Assembly (NCBI GenBank): GCA_030710605.1
Contig: CP092875.1
Coordinates: forward strand, 71,460,778 to 71,524,777
Direction of reading: 5' to 3'
Source: Cordylochernes scorpioides
Lineage: Eukaryota; Arthropoda; Arachnida; Pseudoscorpiones; Chernetidae
Length of the DNA: 64,000 nucleotides
Below the pieces are notes generated by a model. The model was not told where the DNA came from. It did no database searches and saw only the letters and a list, made by a program, of their open reading frames with translations. This document shows positions 22,406 through 34,005 of this stretch, one piece after another; position 1 is the first letter of the stretch, and each line of letters begins with the position of its first letter. A program made the position numbers and the translations under genes.

Positions 22406-23437
22406 TCTACATATATAAATGCAGTTCAATATTTACATTTAATAAGATTCCAGAGCCATGGTTGAATATTTGCACGCACTGGTGGAGATGGATTTTGGCT
22501 TCAGAATTCCTAAAGGTCATTCCAGATATGGAAATATTCTTCTCATCATGGCAAATTATAGATTTGTAAGAGTTCTCAATGGTATTCTCTTTCAGGTGAT
22601 CGGTATCTATAGCTTTCTTACAACAAATTTTGATGGAAGAGGCTTTGATGCATGTCCTCTACAATCCTATATAGCATTAAACTACCTATACATCTATAGA
22701 TGGAAATTTTCTAGAAGGAAATCAATAATATAATTAAAATATTTGTAAACGAGTAAACTCTTTCGTCAAAATAAATGTAAAATTGACGAGAGATTTGTCT
22801 TTTATTTTCAAAAAAAAAAAATTATATCTAAATTTTGACCATGGAACTGTCTTAGAAACTTTACAAGATAAATAATTCTTGGCCAAATTAAAACGAGGCG
22901 ACTTTAAATCAAATTATTTGTTCACTACTTGTGAAATGAGGAAGGATTGGTTAGAAAATTCTTCGTTACACGCAAATTGTAATTACATTTTCTTTTTAAA
23001 AGCTATGTTTCATTCACACTATTTGTTATATTGTTTCATTCACATTATTTATTTCATTATTTCTATGTCACCATATTTACAAAGAGCTAAAATAAATTAT
23101 TTCTCTCTCAATTGTTTCTAAAATATATCAAACAATGGAACAATATGCTCCACGCCATGCCATAAAAAAATGTAACCGCTCTAAAGAAAGAAAACTGACA
23201 TAAATTACAACACGCCATACAATACCTAATCTGATGGCATGGTATTGCTCTTACAAGACATCGTAACTCTCAGATCCCATAGATACCAAACTAGAAACGC
23301 AAATTGAGAACCTGAAGTTATTAGAAAAAGAAGCATCTAACGATTGTGTATTGGCTTCATGGCGTTTAACAATTTTTATTCTAGTTATTTTAAATATACG
23401 GAAGAGCATTGCTCGATGCAAATATTTACATTTAATT
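22406..23437. other. Duplicated sequence, no gene recognised
   Basis: Matches 49826-50845. The part 22740-23250 is essentially unchanged between the copies. An open frame at 22458-22733 with MVEYLHALVEMDFG is broken in copy B by indels, so it is not maintained. No splice-site-bounded exon is apparent. Confidence 0.45.
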
Positions 23438-23860
23438 ATACTCTCCTATAAGCTTAGGTCCATAGTTTTCTTGAAAACCATTTCTGAGATTCCACCCTTC
23501 AGTGCTGTGCATATATAAGCAGAATCATCCAATACAGTATTAGAACTCTAGGAAGCGGTCTGGTAGATTAAATTGGCGAAACCGCTGGGAGTGTTCACCA
23601 CTGATGAGCCAAGTCTCCTAATATATATTTTTTAATCGCAGTAAGGTCAGTAGAAGTTTGTATTATATATAAAAGAAACGTCCGTGCTTAAATCCTTTCA
23701 TTGTATATATATATATAGATGGCGCGTTATTGCTTTGTATTAATATATATATTTGTTTCTGAAAATAAGGCAGTCCATATTTAAATCTTTAGATAATAAA
23801 AAGGCATATATTGACAAATAAATATTTTTATTCAATCCAATATATGCTTTTGTTGGTTGG
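23438..23860 (+). repeat. HP repeat copy followed by short FB-1 derivative
   Basis: HP blocks run from CCCTTCAGTGCTGTG (23492) through AGCGGTCTGGTAGATTAAAT, TTGGCGAAACCGCT and CACTGATGAGCC to TATAGATGGCGCGTTATTGC (23717). A short FB-1 derivative follows at 23795-23860 (AAAAAGGCATATATTG to CAATCCAATATATGC) with its hairpin centre deleted. Both are present in copy B at 50999-51410. Confidence 0.75.
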
Positions 23861-24839
23861 TAGTTGGTATGGAAAAAATATAGCTAGACTTTAACCCAAA
23901 TTTTCTCGGGTTTTATGATCTTAAAGGGTTTCAGTTACAAAGTAAAAACAAAACTACAGATTAGGAAAATTTCCATTAATGGAAAATCAATTCAGGCGTT
24001 TACAACTTCTATATCCATATTGAATAATTAACAACTTCAACAGTAAATTTCTTATTTCTAAGGAAACCATGCGAATAGAGTATGTAATCATAGCAGTTTA
24101 GATCAACCAGTTCTACTTATAAATAAACACATGTTATACCAGGAAGAACAAAGATTTAACAATTAGAATGTATTTCATTCCTTTGACAGGATTCCAGCCA
24201 AATCCCTTGACATGGGACACAATGAAATCTTGAATTCTCGGTTTATTGAAACCGAAACTTGGAAATCGCCGACATTTGACTGGCCAATAGAAAACTTACC
24301 AAGAGAATTTGTTAATATGCATACAATATACCTATCTGCTCAACAAAAGTCTTATTTCATGGAAATACAGAAGTCAAGCCGCCACTCTGAGACAGGGATT
24401 TCATACTGAACACAATATAAAACAAAAACTCTATTAAAAACTTAGAATTTGTCCTTTCTCTCTTTAAAATTGCTTAAATAAAACTGTAACAGCTTAAAGT
24501 TCTATTCTTGTTGATGGTGTTTAATGAAAAAGGGTGAGAAGCCTTTTTCTTATAACTGTAAAGAATTTAGGAATATTTTTGCTTCGAGCACATCAAGATC
24601 CAGATAATGTTTGTTTACTAATGTTGTCTAAATATACCTTTGTTGTCTTGTTATCTAAGTTAAAGTTATGTTCTCGAAGCAAACACATGAAAAAAAAAAA
24701 AGATTCCAGCAAAAATCTGCCTTTAACGAGAGCCGTATTGCGAACCCTGTCTAAAATGGTAATCTCTTATAAGTGTCACATACTTGAAGCTATGTCATCC
24801 AGTCGCGGTCTCTTGAGTGTCTGTTAGAACAGGTGTGCT
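23861..24839. other. Duplicated sequence, nothing recognised
   Basis: Collinear with 51411-52569 apart from the SINE inserted in B. A 65-codon frame at 24212 (MGHNEILNSRF...) is kept in B at 51932 with a few substitutions. It has no recognisable domain. Confidence 0.4.
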
Positions 24840-25105
24840 GTAACCAATGAGACAGGAGATAAATGACACGCTGTATTGTGGTGCAAGAAGAACAAAAGAA
24901 GAAGTTGCCGCTATGATAGGACCGTGAAGGCCACCTCGGAAGCTACCGGTGTTTACAGGAAAGAGGGAGGGCCCAGGTGGACATACACGATGGCAGGTGG
25001 TCTCACCGTCGTGACCTGGACGGCGGCGGGGACCCCCGTACCCCATTGCCGTGAAGACTCGGTAGCCCAACCCTGTCTCTATAGTGGACTCCTGTTTTAC
25101 CCTTG
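24840..25105. other. GC-rich block open on both strands
   Basis: GC content jumps relative to the flanks. The plus strand opens for 76 codons (24876-25106) and the minus strand for 91 (24795-25070, proline/glycine-rich, GGPRRRPGHDGETTC). Copy B (52570-52835) keeps the minus frame with few changes. CpG richness and lack of stops in several frames suggest a retroelement 5' or 3' untranslated region, not a host exon. I do not recognise the family. Confidence 0.35.
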
Positions 25106-25217
25106 ATCACTCTTATTCGATACAGTGTCTATAAGTAAGATTGGAGAAGTAAATTAAAATATATTTATGTTATATTAAAATATTATTTTATTTGAAATTA
25201 TATATCATCGATTCAAA

Positions 25218-25414
25218 GCCCGCTGTACAAATTCAATGGAGGAATCTCCAATCTCCATTTTGTCACCCCGGAAGCCCTGAAGTGGCTGAAGGCCTTGCCT
25301 CTCAGACTTTAATGACCGATATGTCCTCACTTCTTTTTTCTAGATTTAATTCATTTTGTCTCCTCTCTAATTGTAAATACGCTGCTGTATCACCTCATAA
25401 GCATAAATAAATAA
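25218..25414 (+). mobile_element. Short retroposon insertion, copy A only, 11-bp target duplication
   Basis: ATCGATTCAAA flanks the insert at 25207-25217 and 25415-25425, and copy B has a single ATCGATTCAAA at 52938-52948. The insert ends in an (AAAT)n tail. The body contains CCGGAAGCCCTGAAGTGGC and CTCTCTAATTGTAAATACGC, with no long frame. It is a SINE or a 5'-truncated LINE. Confidence 0.85.
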
Positions 25415-25425
25415 ATCGATTCAAA

Positions 25426-25690
25426 TACTCTGTTAAATCGACCGCCAGAGGTCGCGCTTTTTCCTATATAAAACCGATTGTTGTTGTTTCCCGATGGCCG
25501 GCTCAAAACTTTTGTACATTATGTAAATAAGTTTTTCATTTTTTTTTATTCTTACGCCTTAATCCAGGCAGTACTTTTATCAAATTATGTCTTTTATACA
25601 TTCCTTAGCTCAATTAAAGCAACCTCTGATCAAAACTATTTATATTTCCAAGATTATTATTCCCACAACTGCAAAACAATATCGTAAAAT
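25426..25690 (+). repeat. TATA-containing LTR-like repeat
   Basis: CTGTTAAATCGACCGCCAGAGG is followed by CTATATAAAA and GTTTCCCGATGGCCGGCTC, resembling an LTR core promoter. It ends near CTGCAAAACA. Present in copy B at 52945-53215, and a second, diverged copy exists only in B at 53765-54050. The 8-mer AAATACTC occurs just before the start and shortly after the end. LTR identity is an inference. Confidence 0.4.
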
Positions 25691-26039
25691 ACTCATTTTT
25701 TAAAAAATCAAGCAACAGCTAATAATTCTATAACTCTAATATTCCAAAATCAGAAGGAAAATCTCTTTTTGTTTATAATATTTATATATTCAATTGCCAT
25801 CTATTTTAGGTTTATAAATAGTAAGGACTCATATTTTAAATTTAGAAAATTCTGTAAATATATCTATGATTTTCTCTCTTGGTTAAAAAAAAAACTGTAA
25901 TTGTCAAACTAGGTATATTTATTTGTATTTGTTTCATTAGTTGGTTGTAAATTCAAGCATGATTTTAATGTCCTTTCTTTTCTTCTTTAAACTCTACTCA
26001 AACCATGTAATTATTCAATTGTTTATGTATATTACATCT

Positions 26040-26130
26040 AGCATCTAAATTTAGTGTTGTTTCTTGACGCAAGCATCCCTTGTGGGGTTATCGTGTCTGA
26101 TTTGTTAATAAATAAATAATCTATTGATAA
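26040..26130 (+). mobile_element. LINE/SINE 3' end
   Basis: CTTGACGCAAGCATCCCTTG, GGGGTTATCGTGTCTG and an (AATA)n tail form a retroposon 3' terminus. The same end lies in copy B at 53585-53645. The 5' extent is not visible. Confidence 0.5.
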
Positions 26131-26224
26131 AATTTGTAACAATTTATTTTTGGGTAATGTCTTTCTTTTTTTTTAATAATATCATCAAATGTTATATCTA
26201 TAGACTTTACTGCAATGATAAAAG

Positions 26225-26380
26225 TTATTGAATAAAAGGGCTTGGATCATCAGTGGTTAACTCTCTCAGTGTTTTCGCCATCTCCAGACTGCTCTCTACT
26301 ATTGTAATGAATTGGTTTTCTTATATATTCTGCATTTTCTAAGGAAGACAGTTTAGTCGTTCGTGATAGTAGATACAGTC
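26225..26380 (-). repeat. HP repeat, diverged, reverse orientation
   Basis: Read on the minus strand: GCAGTCTGGAGATGGCGAAAAC, then GAGAGAGTTAACCACTGATGATCC. Both hairpin boxes are present but stem 1 is weakened. The copy-B counterpart at 54115-54240 is interrupted by the FB-8 insertion just downstream. Confidence 0.65.
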
Positions 26381-27266
26381 TATGGTGTTTTGAAGTCCAT
26401 GGTATTATATGGCTGTTGTTTAACCCCCGTATATTGCTATGCTCCACACTAATGTCTGTGCAGCTGTAAACCTTGGCTATCTATTGCTGATATATTCTGG
26501 CGAAGAAATAAATTATTATTTAATTATTAACCAGCGCCTAACTACAACTGGAGACTTTCCTAGGAACTATAACGAAGTCGGTATCGGCTAACTCGGGAAA
26601 GATCTATGAAATCGAAAAAAGCATGGATCTCTACGAGATGAAACAGAGGGAAAGAAACTTGATTTTTTTTAATAGAAGGAAAAGAAAATGAAAGCCCCAA
26701 CTGAATCTCGCTCGCTGATACAAAAACTAATTACAGATAAGATGCAAATATCAGAGGAAATACAACAATGCAGAAGATTGTCCAGGAAAGTCAATTCACC
26801 ACTTCTAATTGAGGTACCCGAATATAAAGAACGAAGTCTACTTTTGAAAAATTCATTCAAGCTCAGAGATAACAGAATTTTTCTAAATATTATTCAATTC
26901 AATTATCCAATGAAAATATTTAACACAGATTATTACTGTATCATAAATGTTCCATAGCTTGCTTGTTCAATATTCTCTAGCTATATATAGTATCTTTGGG
27001 GGTTTGTTGATAATTGTCGATTAGTCGTACTGATGCTATCGATAAATACTTTCATATCTTAAGATATATCAAGACTTAATTTCTACATTACAATAGGTTA
27101 CAACGTCACTTATTCCTAGTACTCGTGGTATCTTGATAATTATGGTGGGTAGGGTTTCGACTACCTATATTACATGATCATCATATCTATAAATAGGCTT
27201 ATAGAGTGTACAGTAAAACTTCTTACTTACAAGATGACACAACCCCGTATATGGTCATTTATTTGT
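26381..27266. other. Duplicated sequence, nothing recognised
   Basis: Matches copy B 54628-55569. The frame at 26688-26957 (MKAPTESRSLIQKLI) is retained in B with a 2-codon insertion, then diverges. Its charged, low-complexity sequence suggests nothing specific. Confidence 0.35.
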
Positions 27267-27470
27267 TTAAAATTACAGAATATTTCCTCACAATGCGTTT
27301 CTTTTTATTTTAAATTGCTAGCTTTCAAGCGAAAATCGCTCTTCAACGGGCTTAAAAAAAATATTGACTATTTCTATCAAGAAACCCGTTGAAGAGCGAT
27401 TTTCTCTTGAAAGCTAGCAATTTAAAATAAAAAGAAACTCATTGTGAGGAAATATTTTGTAATTTTAAAT
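27267..27470. repeat. Inverted-repeat element (family FB-6)
   Basis: Arms 27267-27350 and 27383-27470 are near-perfect reverse complements: ATTTCCTCACAATGCG, TTTCTTTTTATTTTAAATTG, CTAGCTTTCAAG, CGCTCTTCAACGGG. The right arm reads CCGTTGA, stem AGAGC...CTCTT, GAAAGCTAG. Present in copy B at 55570-55776, so it inserted before the duplication. Confidence 0.85.
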
Positions 27471-28234
27471 GTTTTTTTCACAATTTTATCATTAATAGAT
27501 ATTTACTTGTGGGGTTGGCTTGTGTAAGATGAGAATCATTGATGCGATTTCTTATATTGAAAGACTGCAATGACCACCTCTTACTTTAAAGACACTTTTT
27601 CCGCGAAAATAGATGGGCCATCTATTGGCCGTTGTAGAAAACTACCAGACTCGGAATGATAGGCACAACGCCAACTTTGTCAAGTTCAAAAAACAAATAT
27701 CAAGTTTCAGTTAACAGGAATCAACAGTAGTTACTACCATGTCTTATTTCGCATCATTGACAATGAGCTTTCCTTAAAACAATCTCATCTAACATATTTA
27801 CATATTTCCTTATTGAAGCCTTTAGGTATTGTCAGTGAATACGTTTAAAATATCTAAACCAAGGCAATAACGCACCATCTATATACAGGAAAATAAAACT
27901 TTTAAAAGGATTTTTATTTTTGGAATAAAACAAACTTCCTATTATCCTTTCTGACTGACTTTCGCTCTGACTAATTGACCAACTAGGTATGACCTTCTAG
28001 TCCAAAACTATCCTTAATGTGATAATAAAATATTGGGACGCCACCGCTCTGTCAAGGATGGCCAAATTAGAACGCGGGATCGGTTAGGATCTCTGTTCTA
28101 CTTATCTTTATTTACCTTCGTGTATTATGGAGAAACATACATCATCCTACAGTCATCAACAGGGACTTCACTGCTGGCCAGATGGGTTTGTACCTTCTTG
28201 ATTGAAACGTCCACCCCCTTCAGCTATTCTTGGC

Positions 28235-28570
28235 CGTGAACACATGTGGTCGAACTGTGCTTGTGTGTTTGCCACCACGGCATTCCTGAAGCTTTCTCGT
28301 CATAACAATATATTAGAAGGGCCTGGCTCATCAATGGTGAAACCTCCTAGCGGTTTCACCAGTTTAATCTACCATACCGCTTCTATAGTTCTAAAATTGT
28401 ATTGAAAGATTCTGTTTATATATCAGACACTGTAGGGGGAATATTGGTTATGATATTTAATCAAACTATTGAATAAGCTTTGAAGACAATAGAAGTACAT
28501 GTACATTTTTGCATCGAGCAATGCTTTTCCACAAACAATTATACAAGATAAGTTAGGCATAGATTAAATT
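28235..28570 (-). repeat. HP repeat, reverse orientation
   Basis: On the minus strand the first hairpin carries CTGGTGAAACCGCT and the second TTGATGAGCCAGG. The 5-bp helix that is TTGGC/GCCAA in other copies is CTGGT/GCCAG here. The outer pair changes from U-A to C-G on both sides, a compensatory difference. Also in copy B (56535-56830). Confidence 0.75.
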
Positions 28571-29446
28571 AAGGCAATAACAGCCATCTATCTCTCTCTC
28601 GCTGGGTGGTTCGGATCCTCGGGGAAAAAGACTTTACTTTCCTCATACAACGGCATGTTAAATAGGACTCTCTCGCTGTGTATATTTGTTTGTTATTTGA
28701 CCCATGACTTCGATGTTGGGATAAAAACGTCCTGTGCGCTCTCTTCATGAAGAACGTGCGAGACCTTTAGGTACTCGTCAAAATCATGCCACTTTAACTT
28801 ATCCTAACTAGTATTGTTTGTTTTAAATGAATTCTTGTTCTCTCTTTGTACCCTCTGGAAAAGGGGGGGATGTCCTCATCGGTCTCTAAGAGAATATCGT
28901 TCTTGCAGAGTTCCTCGACCATGCAAAAGCGAGTTTTGAGGATAGTAAACAGTATCTAAGCCAAAATCTGTTCGAATTCAGGGCGGCTTGTTTTTTTTAT
29001 TTATTTTTTTTTATCGCAAGTACACGTGGTACATGAAAATTGCACATCCTCCGCTGTAAGCTCATCGGCGAGCTTTTTCGGAGAACCACTGAAGACAATC
29101 AGAGCCAACTATGTAACAAGCCCGCTGAAGGTAAAGGAAGGCTGGTAGACACAAGTAGTTGCACCGACAAGGGAAAGAGGAAGCCGTGGTACAGGCCATG
29201 ATAATCATGGTGGGTAGTTAGCGACTGCTTTTACTATAAGTGCACCACATGTCTACACTTGTGAAAAGCAGTTCGATTTTTGAACTTACAAATATCTCAG
29301 AGCCTCGTAAGGCGGCTTGTGAAACTGATGAATTCCAGATGTTCCTTCATTGAGGAATCTGTATGATGTAAATAATTTTAATTATTTTAAATATTTTTCA
29401 ATACAATAACCCCTTGTATCAATATGGAGTAAAATCAATCATTCCT
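28571..29446. other. Duplicated sequence with a small copy-A insert
   Basis: About 85 bases (28591-28676) between two CTCTCTCGCTG repeats are absent from copy B at 56910, so they are an insertion or slippage product. 29190-29300 is a repeat shared with 10105-10250. No gene recognised. Confidence 0.5.
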
Positions 29447-29615
29447 CCAGGGAAAAGTTTTTTTTTTCAAAACATTTTTATTCTCTAGCTTTCGGGCACG
29501 GACGCCCTTCTACAGGTGAAAACTAACATATACCAAGTTTTCTGCTGTAGAAGGGCGTCCATACCCGAAAGCTAGAGAATAAAAATGTTTTGAAAATATA
29601 CTTTTCCCTGGATGC
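29447..29615. repeat. Inverted-repeat element (family FB-5)
   Basis: Arms of about 70 bases: CTCCAGGGAAAAG, CAAAACATTTTTATTCTCTAG, CTTTCGGG, GACGCCCTTCTACAG, and the reverse complement. The right arm contains CTGTAGAAGGGCGTCC, then ACCCGAAAGCTAG (29545-29575). Copy B 57668-57830 has the same element with a small deletion in the left arm. Confidence 0.85.
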
Positions 29616-29820
29616 CTGATTAATTTTTCTATTTTTATTGATAATTGTTGTATCAATTGTTGACTGAATCTCAATAAAGTTAAATTAATCGTTGATTGTC
29701 TTTCTCCTTAAACTTGCTTCATATCTGTCGTATATTTATATTTTAATTATATAATATTATGCATAATATATTAATATAATAATAATATTAAATCCACAGA
29801 TTATTATTCTGCGATATATT

Positions 29821-29911
29821 TCCTTTGTCTCATTGCTTTGTTATTATGCATACCTCTGGTGAATCATGTATAGGGTCAGTGACCCTGAATAAAGGCTTTT
29901 TGTTGTTGTTG
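29821..29911 (+). mobile_element. 91-bp retroposon, copy A only, 17-bp target duplication
   Basis: TTATTCTGCGATATATT occurs at 29804-29820 and again at 29912-29928. Copy B has it once (58018-58034). The insert carries CAGTGACCCTGAATAAAGGC and ends in a (TTG)n tail. It is a very 5'-truncated LINE or SINE. It resembles the 35018 element in its AATAAAGGCTTTT end. Confidence 0.9.
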
Positions 29912-30868
29912 TTATTCTGCGATATATTGTATATATATCATAACATATAATTTATCATCATATAATTCGATTGTTAACTTGTAATTCTTAAGCTTGCATC
30001 TAATACGGTGTAATATACTAAAAGCCATTTAAATAAATAAAGCCTAAAATATATTTCTACTTTTTAATCAACCTAAATACACCACAATATCCTTTATTTT
30101 TATCCGGTCAACTGTCAATAACTCTTCTCTCACTTTGTTATTAAAACATCTTTGTTCGACCATTTGATTCCTCGTCTTTCTACTGCCGCCAGAATGTTTT
30201 AAAACGAAAAAAATATTTTTTTAATTAAAAAGGTACCTTCATTCAACCCAATATGCTCTAGAACATCCAACGAAGTGGAATTCTTGAAAAAAAAAAAACA
30301 AAAATTCAAATAAACACCGACTAAACTAGCAGAAGTATTTATTGAATAATCATTTAAAATTATTCTTAAAGGTTTCCAAAGAAATTATTGCATACGCTAT
30401 ATAAAAAACCGCTAAATTTTCATACAAATGCATCAATAATTCACCTTTCTCCTAATAAATCGTAAATATGTCCGTAATAAAAAAAAATCGAATATAATTC
30501 TTCAGGGCGCCATCTATAGACAGAAATGAGAAGTATTTTAAAATATACAGTGGTACCTCGACATACGAGCGCCCCAACAAACGAGTTTTTCGAGATACGA
30601 GCCGACGAGCAAGTGATTTTTTTGCATTTAGTTACGAGCGAAATTCGAGATACGAGTTCGGTTCGGTAGTGTTGAATATTAATCTGTGATTTTAAATATT
30701 TATTTTTGACCAGTACTTTTGTTTTGTTTTTGATTTTCCTAAAATGTTTTTTTCTTCTTCTTCATTATTATTTGTTTTATATTCAAAGCTTTGTTTTTTG
30801 AGACTTGAATAAACAAATTCAAGTTTATTATACTTTTGTGTGATTTTAAAGTTAAAACACAACAGGTA

Positions 30869-32150
30869 TTGGAAGTACAAATAAGTTTTGAGGGATTTGC
30901 AAAAGAAGCCACAACAAATATTATATAAATAGCATCGGACCTTGTAAGGTTTCATGTTAAGGCTTCATCATTTCCCCAAAAAAATCAGAAGTCTTTTCAC
31001 TCAAGTGTAAGGAACTTTTTTTTGTGCTCTAACCACATGTCAACCTTTTTGCAAACAAAACACAATTTGCGGGAAGCGCTGCTTTTTTGTTTTAATTTGA
31101 AGAAAAGTGCAACTGATGGACATCGATTGCTGTGTGAGGCATATGGTAAACATGCTCTATCAATAAAATCATGTGAGTACTGGTTTCGGCGTTTCAAAAG
31201 TGGCGATTTTGACACCAGAGACAAAGAACGCGGAGGGAGGCCAATAAAGTTCGAAGACGCTGAGTTGGAGGCTTTATTGGACGAAGATTCAAGCCAAACT
31301 CAAGAGGAGCTCTCTGAAACCTTGGGAGTGACTCAACAAGCGATTTCGAACCGTCTCAAGGGCATGGGTATGGTGCAAAAACAAGGAAATTGGGTTCCAT
31401 ATGAACTCAAGCCAGGAAACATCGAGCGCCGTATTTGCACGTGCGAACTACTGCTCAAAAGACAAAATCGGAAGGGTTTTTTGCATTGAATCGTGACGGG
31501 GGACGAAAAGTGGATTCACTATGACAACCCAAAGCGCAGAAAATCGTCGGTTAAGCCCGGTCATGCATCAACTTCAACGGCCAAACCGAATATTCATGGC
31601 AAGAAGCTAATGCTGTGCATCTGGTGGGATCAGCTCGGAATGATCTACTATGAGCTACTTCAGCCTAACGAAACCATCACTGGAGAACGTTACCAACAAC
31701 AATTGATGCGATTAAGCCGAGCATTGAATATTAAACGCCCACTATATGCCAAAAGACATGACAAGGTGATCTATCAGCACGACAACGCTCGCCTACATGT
31801 TGCAAAAGTTGTCAAGGAGACTTTGGAGGCGCTTCAATGGGATGTCCTACCCCACCCGCTGTATTCACCAGACATTGCTTCTTCAGACTACCACATGTTC
31901 CGTTCGATGACACATGGCCTGGCCGAGCAGCACTTCACTTCTTACGAAGAGGCGAAAAATTGGGTCAATGTTTGGATCGCCTCAAAAGACGAGGAATTTT
32001 TTCGACACGGAATCCGTATGCTGCCTGAAAGATGGGAAAAAGTCGTAGCTAAAGATGGACAATACTTTGAATGAAATATATTGTACTGATTTCTCTGAAT
32101 AAAGCTTCGAATTTATAAAAAAATCCCTCAAAACTTATTTGTACTCCTAA
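30869..32150 (+). mobile_element. Mos1-like mariner (mauritiana-type), nested in Tigger
   Basis: Terminal inverted repeats of about 28 bp (TTGG/TTAG then AAGTACAAATAAGTTTTGAG) lie between TA dinucleotides (30867-30868 and 32151-32152). The length of 1282 bp is typical for mariner. It inserted in the 5' untranslated part of the Tigger, so it is younger. The arms match well and the transposase has a single stop, suggesting recent activity. Confidence 0.95.
31037..32074 (+). pseudogene. Mariner transposase with one premature stop
   Basis: One frame of about 345 codons, the usual mariner length, interrupted only by TGA at 31487-31489. Order: N-terminal HTH region (LREALLFCFNLKKSATDGHR), linker WFRRFKSGDFD, second HTH (LGVTQQAISNRLKGMG), the WVPYEL clamp motif, then the DD34D catalytic core: VTGDEKW, YQHDNAR and YSPDIASSDY, with 34 residues between the second and third Asp. 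It ends LPERWEKVVAKDGQYFE. The stop directly precedes the IVTGDE motif, where the family has arginine, so one C-to-T change at a CGA codon explains it. An upstream ATG at 31022 is in frame, but 31037 fits family length better. Similarity is closest to the mauritiana subfamily. Confidence 0.93.
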
Positions 32151-32276
32151 TAGTAACACGCAGTCGCGCCATCACGATCAGTTAGCAGCGTGCTTCCGCT
32201 GTGATAAGTTGTGTTTTGTGTTCGCGTTTTGTTTTGCGTTTACATTTACAGTTTTAGTTCATTTATTTTTATAACC

Positions 32277-34005
32277 ATGGATCGGAAGAAAGTTTGTAAA
32301 AAGTCAAGTGCTAAGAAAAAGATGATGAGTATTGAATTAAAACGTGAAATTATAGAAAAACATGAGCAAGGTGTTCGTGTTGTTGACTTGTCGAGGCAGT
32401 ATGGCCGTAGTACGTCCATGATATGTTCTGTGCTTAAACGGAAGGAGTCGATAAAGAGTGTAACGCCGGCTAAGGGCCTTACGATAATTTCCAAGCTGCG
32501 AACCTCCCTTCATGGAAATATGGAGAAACTGCTGATGGTGTGGGTGACTGAAAAGCAGCTCCAAGGAGATACCTTGACGCAGACCATCATTTGTGAGAAG
32601 GCAAGAGCGATCTACGGAGATTTGCTGAAGAAACCCCGCAGACTTCCATCGGCGAGGCATCGGAAGAGTCATTTAAAGCCAGCCGGGGCTGGTTTGAGAA
32701 TTTTAAAAAGAGGAGCGGTATTCACTCCGTTGTCAGACATGGTGAGGCAGCAAGTTCAGATATGAAGGCAGCTGAGGATTACATAAAAACATTTTCCGAT
32801 CTAATAAAAGCCCAAGGATACATCTCTCAGCAAGTCTTCAATTGTGATGAGACAGGGCTGTTCTGGAAAAAGATGCCGAATAGAACATATATAACGGCAG
32901 AGGAGAAGATGATGCCAGGCCACAAACCTATGAAGGACAGATTGACTCTAGCACTGTGCGCCAATGCGAGTGGCGACTGCAAGATCAAGCCTCTGCTCGT
33001 GTACCATTCGGAAAACCCCAGAGCATTTAAATCACATAAGATTTTGAAAGAAAAACTGCAAGTTATGTGGAGGTCGAACCTGAAGGCATGGGTCACCAGG
33101 AAGTTCTTTGTGGAGTGGGTAAACCTGGTTTTCGGCCCTACTGTTAAGAAATATCTACAAGAAAATAACCTACCCGTGCAAGCCCTTCTCATCCTCGACA
33201 ATGCCCCTGCTCATCCACCAAACCTCGAAGATGACATTCTCTAGGAGTTAAAATTCATAAAGGTTCTCTACTTACCACCCAACACCACACCTATCCTGCA
33301 GCCCATGGATCAGCAAGTGATTTCTAATTTTAAAAAACTATACACCAAGCATCTGTTTCGGCGCTGCTTTGAAGTGACGGAGAGCATAAAAAACCTCACC
33401 CTTCGAGAGTTCTGGAAGGACCACTTTAATATAGCGATTTGCCTACAAATTATCGATCAGGCCTGGTTGGGAGTTACAACGAGGACCTTGACCTCTGCAT
33501 GGAAAAAGCTGTGGCCTGAAGCTGTAGCTGAAAGGATCTATGAAGAATTGGAACCCGGTGTTTCAGTAGAGGAGGAGATTGTATCTCTGGGGAAATCCAT
33601 GGGTTTAGAGGTGGAAGAGAGAGACGTGAACGAGCTCATCGAGGAGCACACCCAGGAACTGACGACTGAGGAGATACAAGAGTTACAGTCACAGCAGCAT
33701 ACTGAGGTTATGCAAGTAATTGGTTTTGAGGAGTCAGAGGAGGAGGTTATTTCTACAAGTGAGATAAAGGAGATCTTAGGAATGTGGGAGAGAGTTTCAC
33801 AGTTCGTGGAAAAAAAAAACACCCAGAAAAAGTTGCAACAGGTCGTGCATCTGACCTTTTTAATGACACTTGCCTAACTCATTTCCGGAACATTCTGAGA
33901 GGGAGGAAGAAACAAACCTCCTTGGACATGTTTTTTTCTAAACGGCCTACAGGTGAAACCGAGAAAAATGTAGCGAAAAAGGCAAAGACCAGTGAGGATA
34001 TCTAA
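32277..34005 (+). pseudogene. Tigger (TIGD1-like) transposase, frameshifted
   Basis: Starts at ATG 32277 (ACCATGG context). Residues 1-60 are the CENP-B/pipsqueak HTH (MSIELKREIIEKHEQG, then VVDLSRQYGRSTSMI). The second CENP-B HTH is cut by a frameshift near 32633. The DDE domain continues in another frame: FNCDETGLFWKKMPNRT, LLILDNAPAHP and LQPMDQQVISNFK supply all three acidic residues. TAG at 33242-33244 is a nonsense codon between the second and third. A further shift at the A-run near 33811 leads to the C-terminus LTHFRNILRGRKKQTSLDMF, ending 34005. With two frameshifts and one stop it is inactive. Its coding region is intact around the mariner, which sits upstream of the ATG. Confidence 0.93.

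Noticed and set aside
22879..23121. 80-codon frame identical in both duplication copies, taken as conserved coding sequence
   Set aside because: The whole surrounding DNA is unchanged between the copies, so identity reflects recent duplication, not coding constraint.
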